From contig NZ_CP085154.1 in assembly GCF_022788695.1 (NCBI RefSeq), forward strand, positions 62,001 to 126,000: 64,000 nt of DNA, written 5' to 3'. Position numbers and translations under genes: made by a program. The notes under the pieces are model-generated. The model saw only the letters and a program-made list of their open reading frames with translations. It made no database searches and was not told the DNA's origin. The DNA comes from Pseudosulfitobacter sp. DSM 107133 (lineage in GTDB: Bacteria > Pseudomonadota > Alphaproteobacteria > Rhodobacterales > Rhodobacteraceae). Below are positions 43,037 to 51,925 of the stretch, in pieces (positions within the stretch are counted from its first letter, which is position 1; every line of letters begins with the position of its first letter).

Positions 43037-43504
43037 ATGAAACCCATGTTCCGTGTTCTCGCCATCCTTGCCCTTGCCACGCCTGCCTATGCAGACAGTC
43101 ACGCCATGGGCGATGCGGATGCGGGGGCCAAAACCTTCAAGAAATGCAAAAGCTGTCACATGATCGCAAACGGCGATGAGGTGATTGAAAAGGGCGGGCG
43201 CACCGGCCCGAACCTGTATGGTGTGATCGGTCGTCAGGCCGGCACCGCCGAGGGCTATAAGTATCAGAAAGACATCGTTGCTGCGGGCGAGGCCGGTCTG
43301 GTCTGGTCAGAAGAGTCGCTGGCGGAATATGTCGTTGATCCGCGTGAATTCCTGCGCGGGTTTCTGGACGATTCCAAGGCCAAGTCAGGCATGACATACA
43401 AGCTGAAGAAAGGCGGCGCAGATGTTGCAGCCTATCTTGCACGCGTCGGCCCCGAGGTTGCTCCAGCCGATGCCGAAACGGCGCCTGCCGACAACGACAG
43501 CTAA
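43037..43504 (+). CDS. Cytochrome c550/c2-type protein
   Basis: The 155-residue protein has a signal peptide (MKPMFRVLAILALATPAYADS), one heme site (KKCKSCHMI) and the axial Met in KSGMTYKLKKGG. It closely follows Paracoccus cytochrome c550 (KGGRTGPNLYGVIGRQAG; GFLDDSKAKSG) with an acidic tail. It carries electrons in the periplasm between the bc1 complex and terminal acceptors. ATG 43037 gives the signal peptide; upstream frame has no coding signal. Confidence 0.93.
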   Translation: MKPMFRVLAILALATPAYADSHAMGDADAGAKTFKKCKSCHMIANGDEVIEKGGRTGPNLYGVIGRQAGTAEGYKYQKDIVAAGEAGLVWSEESLAEYVVDPREFLRGFLDDSKAKSGMTYKLKKGGADVAAYLARVGPEVAPADAETAPADNDS

Positions 43505-43507
43505 GAT

Positions 43508-44872
43508 CTAACGGGTGGCGCGGCCCTGTGCCTGCGCTGCCAGTTCCGGCAGGCCATTGCGGGCATAGACCTCGGCCAGCATCCGGTTCAGCGGCACCCC
43601 GTCAGGATCATAGGTGCGCCGCATTTCCAGCACCTGCTGCGCCCGCGCCACGTCGCCGTTTTCCATCAACGCATCCAGATGGATCTGGTCAAACAGGTCG
43701 CGCTGGGCGTGGCTGCCGCCACATTCAGCCAGCCGGGGCAGGGCGATGCCCATCAGCCGCGCGGCTTCGGCCCAGTCGCGGTTGGCATGTGCCACGATCC
43801 CTTGGGCTGCGGGCAGCGCCACTTCGGCCCATGCGCGGTAATCGTGCAGCGTGCTGTCGGCGGCGCGGTCCGTGATCGCCTGCATCAGCACATTCATCGC
43901 TGCACGATCATCGGTGCGCCCCAGCCCATACAGGTATTGCAGCGTCAGGAACGGGCTGACCGTATCGGCCCCGCGCTGCGCCACATGGGCCACCACATCG
44001 GCCCAGCGGTCGCCCACGTCGATGCCCGCGAAGTCCAGCCGCGCCAGCAGCGACACGGCCCCGACCTGATCCTGACTGTAGTCCTTGGCCAGCCCCCAGA
44101 CGTGTTCATCATAGGCTTGCAGTACATCGGCGTGCCGCCCCTGGCTGATGTAGAACAGCGCCAGATGCCACCAGTTGTGGCTGTGCATAAAGCTGTTCAG
44201 ATCGCGCCATGTGTCCGCGACGCTTTCCAGAAAGACAATGCCGCCGGTCACGTCGCCGCGCGTCAGATAGATATGCGCCAGCGCGTGATGCGCCCATGGC
44301 TCGTCATGGCGCAGTTGCATGGCGCGGCGCGCGGCGGCTTCGGCCTGATCCAGCAGGTGACATTCCTCGTATCCGAAGGCCAGCATCCCGTGGGCATAGG
44401 CGATGTCGTCAGCCCCTGGAAAGGCGCGGGTGGCAATGCGCAGCATCGCGGGAAAGTCGCCGGTGTTGAACGTGTGGTACTGGCCCAGTTTCAGCATCAC
44501 CATGTCGCGCGGATAGCGGCGGATGGTTTCCTCGCACAGGGCAATCAGTTCTGGAATCCGACCGTCGTGGAACAACCGCGCGGCGTTCACCGTGGCCTGT
44601 TCGCGCGGGGTGGCGTTCGGGGCGGCAGCTTCGGCAGCCTTCAGAAAGGGCGCGGCCAGTTTCGGGGCAACGGGGGCTTCCAGCAGCATATACAGGATCG
44701 CGGCATAGGCGTTGATCAGCGCGCAATCGGGCGCGGCTTCTGCGGCCTTCAGCACGTTGGTGGCCTTGGTCTGAAAGCTGATGAAACCGTGCACAAAGTC
44801 TTCGATGCCTTGCAGGGCGGCATTATCGGCACCGGTGACGGGTAGGCCATAGAGGTCGGTCATCTCAGGCAT
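43508..44872 (-). CDS. TPR protein resembling TTC38
   Basis: The 454-residue protein is built of helical repeats through its whole length (for example LDQAEAAARRAMQLRHDEPWAHHALAHIYL and SFMHSHNWWHLALFYISQGRHADVLQAYDEHVWG). HSHNWWHLALFY is characteristic of the tetratricopeptide repeat protein 38 family found in bacteria and animals. The molecular function is unknown. It is the last gene of the minus-strand transporter cluster, overlapping the P1 peptidase gene by eight bases. Confidence 0.8.
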   Translation of the reverse strand: MPEMTDLYGLPVTGADNAALQGIEDFVHGFISFQTKATNVLKAAEAAPDCALINAYAAILYMLLEAPVAPKLAAPFLKAAEAAAPNATPREQATVNAARLFHDGRIPELIALCEETIRRYPRDMVMLKLGQYHTFNTGDFPAMLRIATRAFPGADDIAYAHGMLAFGYEECHLLDQAEAAARRAMQLRHDEPWAHHALAHIYLTRGDVTGGIVFLESVADTWRDLNSFMHSHNWWHLALFYISQGRHADVLQAYDEHVWGLAKDYSQDQVGAVSLLARLDFAGIDVGDRWADVVAHVAQRGADTVSPFLTLQYLYGLGRTDDRAAMNVLMQAITDRAADSTLHDYRAWAEVALPAAQGIVAHANRDWAEAARLMGIALPRLAECGGSHAQRDLFDQIHLDALMENGDVARAQQVLEMRRTYDPDGVPLNRMLAEVYARNGLPELAAQAQGRATR

Positions 44873-45869
44873 TCAAATCCCTCCAGCACGGCAAAAGGTC
44901 GTCCGGCTCAGCGTGGGCCAGATAGACGCCGCGTGCAATGGCCCGTGACAGGCAGACCGCAGCGGCATGGCCGATCACCGACAGGTCGCGGTGATCATCC
45001 TGCATGGGCCGCGCGCCGGTGGACAGGGCAAAGACCAGATCGCCGTCGCCGGGGCTGTGCGCAGGCACGCAGGCGCGGCCGATGCCGTCATGCGCGGCCC
45101 ATGCAACACGCTGGCATTGCGCCTTTGTCAGGGCGGCATCGGTGGCGACAATGGCGATGGTGGTGTTGGCGCGTTCGATCACCGCACTGACCTTGCGGCT
45201 GTCCAGCGTACGTCCCAGCCCGCTGGCGGGGTCGGGGCCAAGGCCGCCGAATTCACCATCAATCTCGAAGGGGGCGGCCCAGAAATGTGTGTCGCCCGGT
45301 GTGGTCACGGCCCCCATCGGGTTCGCCGCCACCAGCGCGGCCACGGTCGTACCATCCGGCAACACCAGCGATGCCGAACCCAGCCCGCCTTTCATCATCG
45401 CCGTAATCGCCCCGGTGCCCGCACCAACGCTGCCCAGATCAAAGCTGTCGCTGGCGGCTTCAAGTGCTGCGCGGCCCAGCTTGCGATAGGGGTTTTCGTC
45501 CCAATCCTTGTCGCCGCCCGACAGCAGGTCAAAGATGATCGCGCCCGGCACCAGCGGGATCACGGCATCGGCAATCCGGTAACCGCGCCCCATCGCCCGC
45601 AGCCCGTCAACCACACCCGAACAGGCATCCAGCCCATAGGCCGAGCCGCCCGACAGCACCAGCGCATCGACCGCCGCCACCGATTTGTCGGGTTGCAGCA
45701 GGTCCGTCTCGCGCGTGCCGGGCGCGCCGCCCATAACGGCCACGGATGCGGTGAACGGCGTATCGGCGGTGACGATGGTCGCCCCCGATTTCAGCACTTG
45801 GTCGGTGGCGTTGCCGACACGCAGGCCGGGCACGTCGGTCAGCAGGTTGCGGGGGCCGGGTGTCATCAT
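44865..45869 (-). CDS. P1 family self-cleaving peptidase (DmpA/NylC-like)
   Basis: The 334-residue protein belongs to the DmpA/BapA/NylC Ntn-hydrolase family: TDVPGLRVGNATD, VDALVLSGGSAYGLDA, SVGAGTGAITAMMKGGLGSAS. The self-cleavage site and nucleophile align with ERANTTIAIVATDAALT: cleavage between Asn235 and Thr236 would expose an N-terminal Thr, as in the nylon-oligomer hydrolase NylC, rather than the Gly/Ser site of DmpA. It would hydrolyse small amides or peptides. Neighbours are a peptide ABC transporter, an aldehyde dehydrogenase and an SDR. Confidence 0.88.
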   Translation of the reverse strand: MMTPGPRNLLTDVPGLRVGNATDQVLKSGATIVTADTPFTASVAVMGGAPGTRETDLLQPDKSVAAVDALVLSGGSAYGLDACSGVVDGLRAMGRGYRIADAVIPLVPGAIIFDLLSGGDKDWDENPYRKLGRAALEAASDSFDLGSVGAGTGAITAMMKGGLGSASLVLPDGTTVAALVAANPMGAVTTPGDTHFWAAPFEIDGEFGGLGPDPASGLGRTLDSRKVSAVIERANTTIAIVATDAALTKAQCQRVAWAAHDGIGRACVPAHSPGDGDLVFALSTGARPMQDDHRDLSVIGHAAAVCLSRAIARGVYLAHAEPDDLLPCWRDLNA

Positions 45870-45870
45870 G

Positions 45871-46221
45871 TCAGATCCGTGGTTTCGGGGCGGCTGTGGC
45901 CGGATCGCCGGTGTTCGGCACGCCCTTGGGTTCGATCAGCAGCACCTTGCATTCGGCTGCGGCGCGGGGCCGGTGGGTGACGCCACGCGGCACGATAAAC
46001 AATTCCCCCGCGCCGACACGGTGCTGGGCGTCTTCCAGCTCCATCACCATCTCGCCTTCGAGCACCAGAAAGAAATCATCGGTGTCCTCGTGCAGGTGAA
46101 AGGGGAACGCGCCCTGAAATTTGACCACCATCACGTCATTGTCGTTGTAATCAGCGACCACATGCGGGTCCCAATGGGTGCTGAACTGTGCCAGCTTGGC
46201 CGCCAGATTGACTGTCCTCAT
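45871..46221 (-). CDS. Cupin-domain protein
   Basis: The 116-residue single-cupin protein has the metal-binding motif FPFHLHEDTDDFFLVLEGEM and the second motif GELFIVPRGVTHRP. Its role is unknown; small cupins like this are isomerases, dioxygenases or sugar-binding proteins. ATG 46221 overlaps the SDR stop by four bases. It is one base before the P1 peptidase start. Confidence 0.8.
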   Translation of the reverse strand: MRTVNLAAKLAQFSTHWDPHVVADYNDNDVMVVKFQGAFPFHLHEDTDDFFLVLEGEMVMELEDAQHRVGAGELFIVPRGVTHRPRAAAECKVLLIEPKGVPNTGDPATAAPKPRI

Positions 46222-46958
46222 ATGCAGCGCCCTCCGTCCACTTCCATGGCAACGCCGGTGATCATGCTGGCCTCGTCCGAGCACAGGAACAGCGCGGCAT
46301 TTGCCAGATCTTCGGGTTGCGAAAAACGGCCCAGCGGGATCGTCGACAGGAACTTGGCGCGTATTTCCGGTGTGTCCTCGCCCATGAAGGATTTCAACAA
46401 TGGCGTTTCCCCCGCCACCGGGTTCAGGGCGTTGACGCGCACGCTGCTGGGGGCCAGTTCGACGGCCATCGTGCGGGTCGCGGTGATCATCCAGCCCTTT
46501 GATGCGTTGTACCAGTTCAGGTTCGGACGCGGCGACACGCCTGCGGTGGACGCGATGTTCAGGATCGCACCGGTGCCGCGTTGCTTCATATGCGGCACAA
46601 GGCTGCGGGCGGTCAGATAGACCGATTTCATGTTGACGTTGAACACGCGGTCAAACTCGTCCTCGGTTACGTCTTCCATCGGTTGCGGCAGATGGGTGAT
46701 GCCGGCGTTGTTCACCAGAATATCCACATGACCCAGCGTTTTCAGCGCAACATCGGCCATGGCCTGCACCGATGCGCCCTTGCCCACGTCAACCTGACAG
46801 TATTCCGCGCCCAGATCGGCAGCGACCTTGGCCGCGCCGTCCCCGTTGATGTCAGCCACCAGAACACGCGCACCTTCAGCGGCAAAGCGGCGCACGATGC
46901 CTTCGCCAAAGCCTGAGGCGGCACCTGTCACGATCGCTGTTTTTCCGTTTAGTCGCAT
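46218..46958 (-). CDS. SDR family oxidoreductase
   Basis: The 246-residue classical SDR has the Rossmann motif VTGAASGFGEGI, NNAGITH, catalytic Ser in NIASTAGVSPRPN, and YNASKGWM with Tyr/Lys. It ends in GVAMEVDGGRCI, the FabG/glucose dehydrogenase-type C-terminus. It would oxidise a hydroxyl or reduce a ketone in the same pathway as the adjacent aldehyde dehydrogenase. Confidence 0.87.
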   Translation of the reverse strand: MRLNGKTAIVTGAASGFGEGIVRRFAAEGARVLVADINGDGAAKVAADLGAEYCQVDVGKGASVQAMADVALKTLGHVDILVNNAGITHLPQPMEDVTEDEFDRVFNVNMKSVYLTARSLVPHMKQRGTGAILNIASTAGVSPRPNLNWYNASKGWMITATRTMAVELAPSSVRVNALNPVAGETPLLKSFMGEDTPEIRAKFLSTIPLGRFSQPEDLANAALFLCSDEASMITGVAMEVDGGRCI

Positions 46959-46994
46959 GGTGTTCTCCCTGATGTCGGTATTGTGGGTGCGCGG

Positions 46995-48443
46995 TCAGCC
47001 GTGATGCGCGGCGACCGTTTTGAGTGTGGAAAAGCCGTAGAGGGCCTCGAACCCTTTTTCCCGCCCATGGCCGGACTTGCCGCTGCCGCCGAACGGCAGT
47101 TCAACACCGCCACCTGCGCCATAGTTGTTGATGAACACCTGACCGGCACGCAGCGCCTTGGCCAGCCGCATCTGGCGCGCGCCGTTGGCGGTCCAGATGG
47201 CGGCGACAAGGCCGTAGTCGGTGCTGTTGGCAATCTGCACCGCTTCCTCTTCGGTGTCGAAGGGGATCAGCACCTGAACCGGGCCGAAAATCTCGTCGCG
47301 GGCTAATGTGTGATCGGGCGGCACATCTGCAAACAGTGTCGGCAGCACATAGGCCCCGTCGGCATGGGCGTTTTGCAATTGTCCGGTGGCGGCGATGGTC
47401 AGGTCCGCGCCCTTGTCCAGAAAGCCCTGCACGATGTCGCGCTGGCGGTTGGAGATCACCGGACCCACGCGCAAATCGTCCATTGCGGGGCCGACAGTCA
47501 GCGCGCGATAGGCCTCGGCCATGCGGTTGCGCACGGCGTCATAGACACCGCGCTGCACCAGAATGCGCGAAGACGCCGAACAGGTCTGGCCCGCATTCTG
47601 GATGCCCGCGTTGACCAGAAACGGCAGCGCTGCATCCAGATCGGCATCGTCAAAGACCAGCTGCGGGGACTTGCCGCCCAGTTCCAGCGTCACGGGCACC
47701 ACGTTGGCACCCGCTGCCTGTTGCACCAGCGCGCCGGTGCGCACCGATCCGGTAAAGCTGATGTGGTGAATGCCGGGGTGGCTGGTCAGGGCGGCACCGG
47801 CCTCGACGCCAATGCCCGTGACGACGTTCAGCGCGCCATCGGGCAGGCCCGCGTCCTGACAGATGCGGGCAAAGGCCAGCGCGGTCAGACATGCCTCTTC
47901 CGCCGGTTTCAGCACACAGGCGTTGCCCATGGTCAGGGCGGCCCCGACGCTGCGCCCGATGATCTGCATCGGATAGTTCCACGGCACGATATGCCCCGTG
48001 ACCCCGTGCGGCTCGCGCAACGTATAGACGGTGTAGCCGTCCAGATAGGGAATGGTCGCGCCATGCACCTTGTCGGCGGCCCCGCCGTAGAATTCCATGT
48101 AACGGGCCAGTGCGACTGCATCGGCACGGGCCTGGGTCAGTGGTTTGCCCACGTCGCAGGCCTCAAGCGTGGCCAAAGCGTCGACGTGTTCCAGCACGCG
48201 GCGGCCAATCTCGGTCAGGATGCGGCCCCGTTCCAGCGCCGTCATACGGCCCCAATCCCCGTCCAAGGCGGCCTGTGCCGCAGTCACAGCAGCGTCGATG
48301 TCAGCGCTGGTGCCGCGCGCGATTTGCGCCAGTGCGCTGCCATCCGACGGGTTGACCAGCGGGATCGTTTCACCGCTGGCGCAGGGTCGCCATGTGCCAC
48401 CGATCAGAATTTCGGTGGGATCAAACCAAAGAGGGTTAGACAT
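46995..48443 (-). CDS. Aldehyde dehydrogenase family protein
   Basis: The 482-residue enzyme has the catalytic Cys in QNAGQTCSASSRILVQ, the Glu in LELGGKSPQLVFDDAD, and the cofactor loop FTGSVRTGALV. It oxidises an aldehyde to an acid with NAD(P)+; the substrate is unknown. It overlaps the upstream ABC ATPase gene by eight bases and is followed by the SDR, so an alcohol-to-acid sequence is plausible. Confidence 0.92.
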   Translation of the reverse strand: MSNPLWFDPTEILIGGTWRPCASGETIPLVNPSDGSALAQIARGTSADIDAAVTAAQAALDGDWGRMTALERGRILTEIGRRVLEHVDALATLEACDVGKPLTQARADAVALARYMEFYGGAADKVHGATIPYLDGYTVYTLREPHGVTGHIVPWNYPMQIIGRSVGAALTMGNACVLKPAEEACLTALAFARICQDAGLPDGALNVVTGIGVEAGAALTSHPGIHHISFTGSVRTGALVQQAAGANVVPVTLELGGKSPQLVFDDADLDAALPFLVNAGIQNAGQTCSASSRILVQRGVYDAVRNRMAEAYRALTVGPAMDDLRVGPVISNRQRDIVQGFLDKGADLTIAATGQLQNAHADGAYVLPTLFADVPPDHTLARDEIFGPVQVLIPFDTEEEAVQIANSTDYGLVAAIWTANGARQMRLAKALRAGQVFINNYGAGGGVELPFGGSGKSGHGREKGFEALYGFSTLKTVAAHHG

Positions 48444-50043
48444 GTGCGGTGGCCTTGTTTGTCAGATCGGGCAGCGACGGTGCGGCGGCGATCAGGGTTT
48501 GAGTGTAGGGGTGTTGCGGGTCGGAAAAGACCTGTTCGGTGGGTCCATGTTCAACGATCTGGCCCGATTGCATCACCAGCACACGGTCGCTGACCGTGCG
48601 CACCACGCTCAGGTCATGGCTGATGAACAGATAGGTCAGATCGTATTGGCGGCAGAGATCGGCCAGCAAATCAAGTATCTGCGCGCGCACCGAAACATCC
48701 AGTGCGCTGACCGCCTCGTCAAAGACGATGATTTCGGGGCGGATGATCAGTGCCCGCGCGATGGCGATGCGCTGGCGTTGCCCGCCCGAAAACTGGTGGG
48801 GGTATTTGTCGGCATCCGCCGCGGACAGGCCCACAGCCTCGAGCGTTTCGGCGATCAGGTCGGTGCGGGCCTGCCCCTTGGGCGGGTCGTCCAGCAGATA
48901 GAACGGTTCGGTGATCAGCCGTGATACGCGATGGCGCGGGTTGAAGCTGCCGTAGGGGTCCTGGAACACCACCTGCATGTTGCGGCGCACGGCAAGGTTG
49001 GCGCGGCCCGCCGAAAACACCGGCGCGCCGTTCAGGGTGATGCTGCCGCCTTGCACATCCTCCAGACCCAGAATCGCCCGTGTCAGGGTCGATTTTCCGC
49101 ATCCGCTTTCCCCGACAAGGCCAAGGCGTTCGCCCTTTTTGATGTCAAAGCTGACGTTGTTCACGGCGCGAAAGGTGCCGGGCGCACCGAACAGCGACTT
49201 GCGCGGTGTTCGGTAATCGCGGCTAACTCCATCGACACGCAACAGGGGCGCATCGGATTTCAGCGGCGGCAGATCAACCTGATGGGTCGAGGCGGCAAAC
49301 AGCAATCGCGTATAGGGGTGGCGCATGTTGCGCAGCAGGTGGGCGGTGTCGCCCTGTTCGACGATCTTGCCATGTTGCATGACCACAATACGGTCGGCCA
49401 TTTCCGACACCACGGCCAGATCATGGGTGATCATCAGCAGCCCCATGTCATCCTCGCGCGCCAGCTTGGCCAGCAGTTGCAGGATTTGGGCCTGTGTCGT
49501 GACATCCAGTGCGGTTGTCGGTTCATCCGCGATCAGCAGCGCGGGGCGCAGGGCGATGGCCATGGCGATGACAACCCGCTGGCGTTGGCCACCGGACAGT
49601 TCGTGCGGGAACCGCCCCAGCGGAAAGCGGTCTTGTGGCAGGCCGACGCGGGTCAGGGTGTCGGCGGCGATCTGCATCGCCTCGGCGCGGGTGCCGGCAC
49701 CATGGATCAGGATGGTTTCGGCCACCTGATCACCGATGGTTTTCACCGGATTCAGCGCGGTCATGGGTTCCTGAAACACCATGCCGATGGCATTGCCGCG
49801 CAGGGCGCACATCTGCGCCTCGGTCCGGGTCAGCAGGTCGGTGTCGCCCAGCATAATCCGACCCGTGGCGCGCGCGCCATCAGGGGCCAGCCCCATCACA
49901 GAAAAGGCGGTCATCGACTTGCCCGACCCGCTTTCGCCGGTGATTGCCACAACCTCGCCCTTGGCGACCTCGAAAGTTACATCGTGCAGCACCGGATGGC
50001 TGTGGATGCCCATTGTCAGGTTTTGAACGCTCAGCAGGCTCAT
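48436..50043 (-). CDS. Dipeptide/oligopeptide ABC transporter, fused dual ATPase
   Basis: The 535-residue protein fuses two ATPases, like GsiA or YejF: Walker A GESGSGKS at residues 36-43 and GESGCGKS in the second half, with LSGGQRQRV and FSGGQRQRI signatures and Walker B regions PALLIADEPTTAL and EIIVFDEAVSAL. It powers the two permeases encoded just upstream. ATG 50043 overlaps the permease stop (ATGA). Confidence 0.93.
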   Translation of the reverse strand: MSLLSVQNLTMGIHSHPVLHDVTFEVAKGEVVAITGESGSGKSMTAFSVMGLAPDGARATGRIMLGDTDLLTRTEAQMCALRGNAIGMVFQEPMTALNPVKTIGDQVAETILIHGAGTRAEAMQIAADTLTRVGLPQDRFPLGRFPHELSGGQRQRVVIAMAIALRPALLIADEPTTALDVTTQAQILQLLAKLAREDDMGLLMITHDLAVVSEMADRIVVMQHGKIVEQGDTAHLLRNMRHPYTRLLFAASTHQVDLPPLKSDAPLLRVDGVSRDYRTPRKSLFGAPGTFRAVNNVSFDIKKGERLGLVGESGCGKSTLTRAILGLEDVQGGSITLNGAPVFSAGRANLAVRRNMQVVFQDPYGSFNPRHRVSRLITEPFYLLDDPPKGQARTDLIAETLEAVGLSAADADKYPHQFSGGQRQRIAIARALIIRPEIIVFDEAVSALDVSVRAQILDLLADLCRQYDLTYLFISHDLSVVRTVSDRVLVMQSGQIVEHGPTEQVFSDPQHPYTQTLIAAAPSLPDLTNKATAHV

Positions 50044-50855
50044 ATCCGTGACACCCGCAGTTTCGGGTCCAGCATGTCGCGCAGCCCGTCGCCCAGCAGG
50101 TTCAGGCCCAAAACGGTGATGATGATTGCACAACCGGGGATCAGCGCCATGTGCGGTGCGATACTGACCAGCGTTTGTGCATCGGCCAGCATCCGGCCCC
50201 AACTGGGCGTGGGCGGTTGCGCACCCAGACCCACATAGGACAGCGCCGCCTCGGCCAGAATACCCAAACTGAACTGGATCGTCGCCTGCACGATCAGCAG
50301 GTTGGCGACATTGCCCAGCACATGTTCAAACGCGATCCGCGCGTCGCCCTTGCCGGAAACGCGCGCCGCCATGATGAATTCGCGCGCCAGAATGGGTAGG
50401 GCACCGCCGCGGGTGACGCGGGCAAAGACCGGAATGTTGAAGATGCCGATGGCGATGATCGCATTGATCGCACCGGCGCCAAAGATGGCAGTGATCAGGA
50501 TGGCAATGACCAGACTGGGAAAGGCAAAGACCAGATCGTTGCCACGCATAATCAGTTCGTCCACCCAGCTGCCCTTGCGCGCGGCGGCCCACAGCCCCAG
50601 CGGCACGCCGATCAGCATACCGATGCCCACCGCGACAAAGGCCACGGCGATGGAGGTGCGCGCACCAACCATGATCATCGACAGGATGTCGCGCCCGAAA
50701 TGATCGGTGCCCAGCCAGTGCAGGGCATTGGGGGTTTGCAGCTTTTGCGGGATGTCCATCGCGGTGTGGGCAAAGGGCGTCCAGACAAAGCTGAGCAAGG
50801 CGGCCAGCACGACCAGCGATGTCAGCAGCCCTCCGATGATCAGGTTGCGGCTCAT
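50040..50855 (-). CDS. Peptide-type ABC transporter permease (DppC-like)
   Basis: The 271-residue permease has about five membrane helices and the EAA loop GGALPILAREFIMAARVSGKGDARIAFEHVLGN. The N-terminal LGTDHFGRDILSMIMVGARTS motif is typical of DppC. It is coupled by ATGA overlaps to the ATPase gene and to the DppB-like permease gene. Confidence 0.92.
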   Translation of the reverse strand: MSRNLIIGGLLTSLVVLAALLSFVWTPFAHTAMDIPQKLQTPNALHWLGTDHFGRDILSMIMVGARTSIAVAFVAVGIGMLIGVPLGLWAAARKGSWVDELIMRGNDLVFAFPSLVIAILITAIFGAGAINAIIAIGIFNIPVFARVTRGGALPILAREFIMAARVSGKGDARIAFEHVLGNVANLLIVQATIQFSLGILAEAALSYVGLGAQPPTPSWGRMLADAQTLVSIAPHMALIPGCAIIITVLGLNLLGDGLRDMLDPKLRVSRI

Positions 50856-51799
50856 GTGCGGTTCCTCAGGCGGGGATCGACAAGCGCATAGGCCAGATCA
50901 ACCGCAAAATTCACCAAGATGACGGAAAACACCAGCAGCATGACCACGCTTTCCACCACGATCAGGTCGCGGGCGCTGATCGACTGGAACACCAGCCGTC
51001 CCAGTCCGGGCAGATAGAACACCTGTTCGATGATGATTGCGCCCGCCAGCAGGAACGAGAATTGCAGCCCGATGATGGTCAGCACAGGAATCATTGCGTT
51101 GCGCAGCCCGTGCCGCCACAGCGCCTGTCCGCGCGTCAGTCCCTTGGCCCGTGCGGTGCGCATGAAATCCTCGCCCAGCACGTCCAGCAGCGCCGAGCGC
51201 ATGACCCGCGACAGGATCGCCGCCTGTGGCAGCGCCAGCGAAATCGCGGGCAGGGTCAGCGACCACAGGCCCGCGCCCAGCCCCTTGTCCCAGCCGACAA
51301 AGCCACCCGCACTGAACCAGCGCAGGTTGATGGCGAACAGCAGCACCATCATCATGGCAAACCAGAAATTCGGGATCGCGACACCCAGTTGTGTGGCCCC
51401 CATCACGGCCACATCGCCCGCCTTGCCCCGGCGCGACGCGGCATAGATGCCGGTGGGAAAGGCAATCAGCGTGCTCAGTGTCAGCGCATAGACCGCCAGC
51501 GGCAGCGACACCCACAAACGGTCGGCAATCATCTGCGCGACTGGGGTGCGATAGGTGTAGGAGGTGCCGAAATCACCGGTCAGCAGCCCGCCGACCCATG
51601 TCAGGTAACGCTGCCATTTGGGCACGTCCAGCCCCAGCTCGGTACGCAGGGCGGCGATGGTGTCGGGTTGCGAATTGATCCCCAGCATAAAGGTTGCCGG
51701 ATCGCCCGGCGCCACTTCGATCACAAAGAAGATAACCAGCGACGCAACGGCGAGGCTGATGCAAAGCGACAGAAGGCGTTTGAGGGTATAGCGTAGCAT
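50852..51799 (-). CDS. Peptide-type ABC transporter permease (DppB-like)
   Basis: The 315-residue permease has six membrane helices and the DppB motif VIEVAPGDPATFMLG plus the EAA loop DVLGEDFMRTARAKGLTRGQALWRHGLRNAMIPVL. It forms a heterodimer with the DppC-like permease. I chose ATG 51799; a GTG three codons earlier is possible. It is the first gene of the cluster and is divergent from the histone-deacetylase-like gene. Confidence 0.92.
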   Translation of the reverse strand: MLRYTLKRLLSLCISLAVASLVIFFVIEVAPGDPATFMLGINSQPDTIAALRTELGLDVPKWQRYLTWVGGLLTGDFGTSYTYRTPVAQMIADRLWVSLPLAVYALTLSTLIAFPTGIYAASRRGKAGDVAVMGATQLGVAIPNFWFAMMMVLLFAINLRWFSAGGFVGWDKGLGAGLWSLTLPAISLALPQAAILSRVMRSALLDVLGEDFMRTARAKGLTRGQALWRHGLRNAMIPVLTIIGLQFSFLLAGAIIIEQVFYLPGLGRLVFQSISARDLIVVESVVMLLVFSVILVNFAVDLAYALVDPRLRNRT

Positions 51800-51925
51800 T
51801 GCCGGCACGTTAGGCGCGGATCGCGGCAGGGTCTAGCGCTGTCAGCATCGCAGGCCATAGGACGCTGCGAAAATTGGTGGCGGGCTGTTTTGTCGGCTGT
51901 CCTCTCTGTGCGCAAACGTGGTGTA

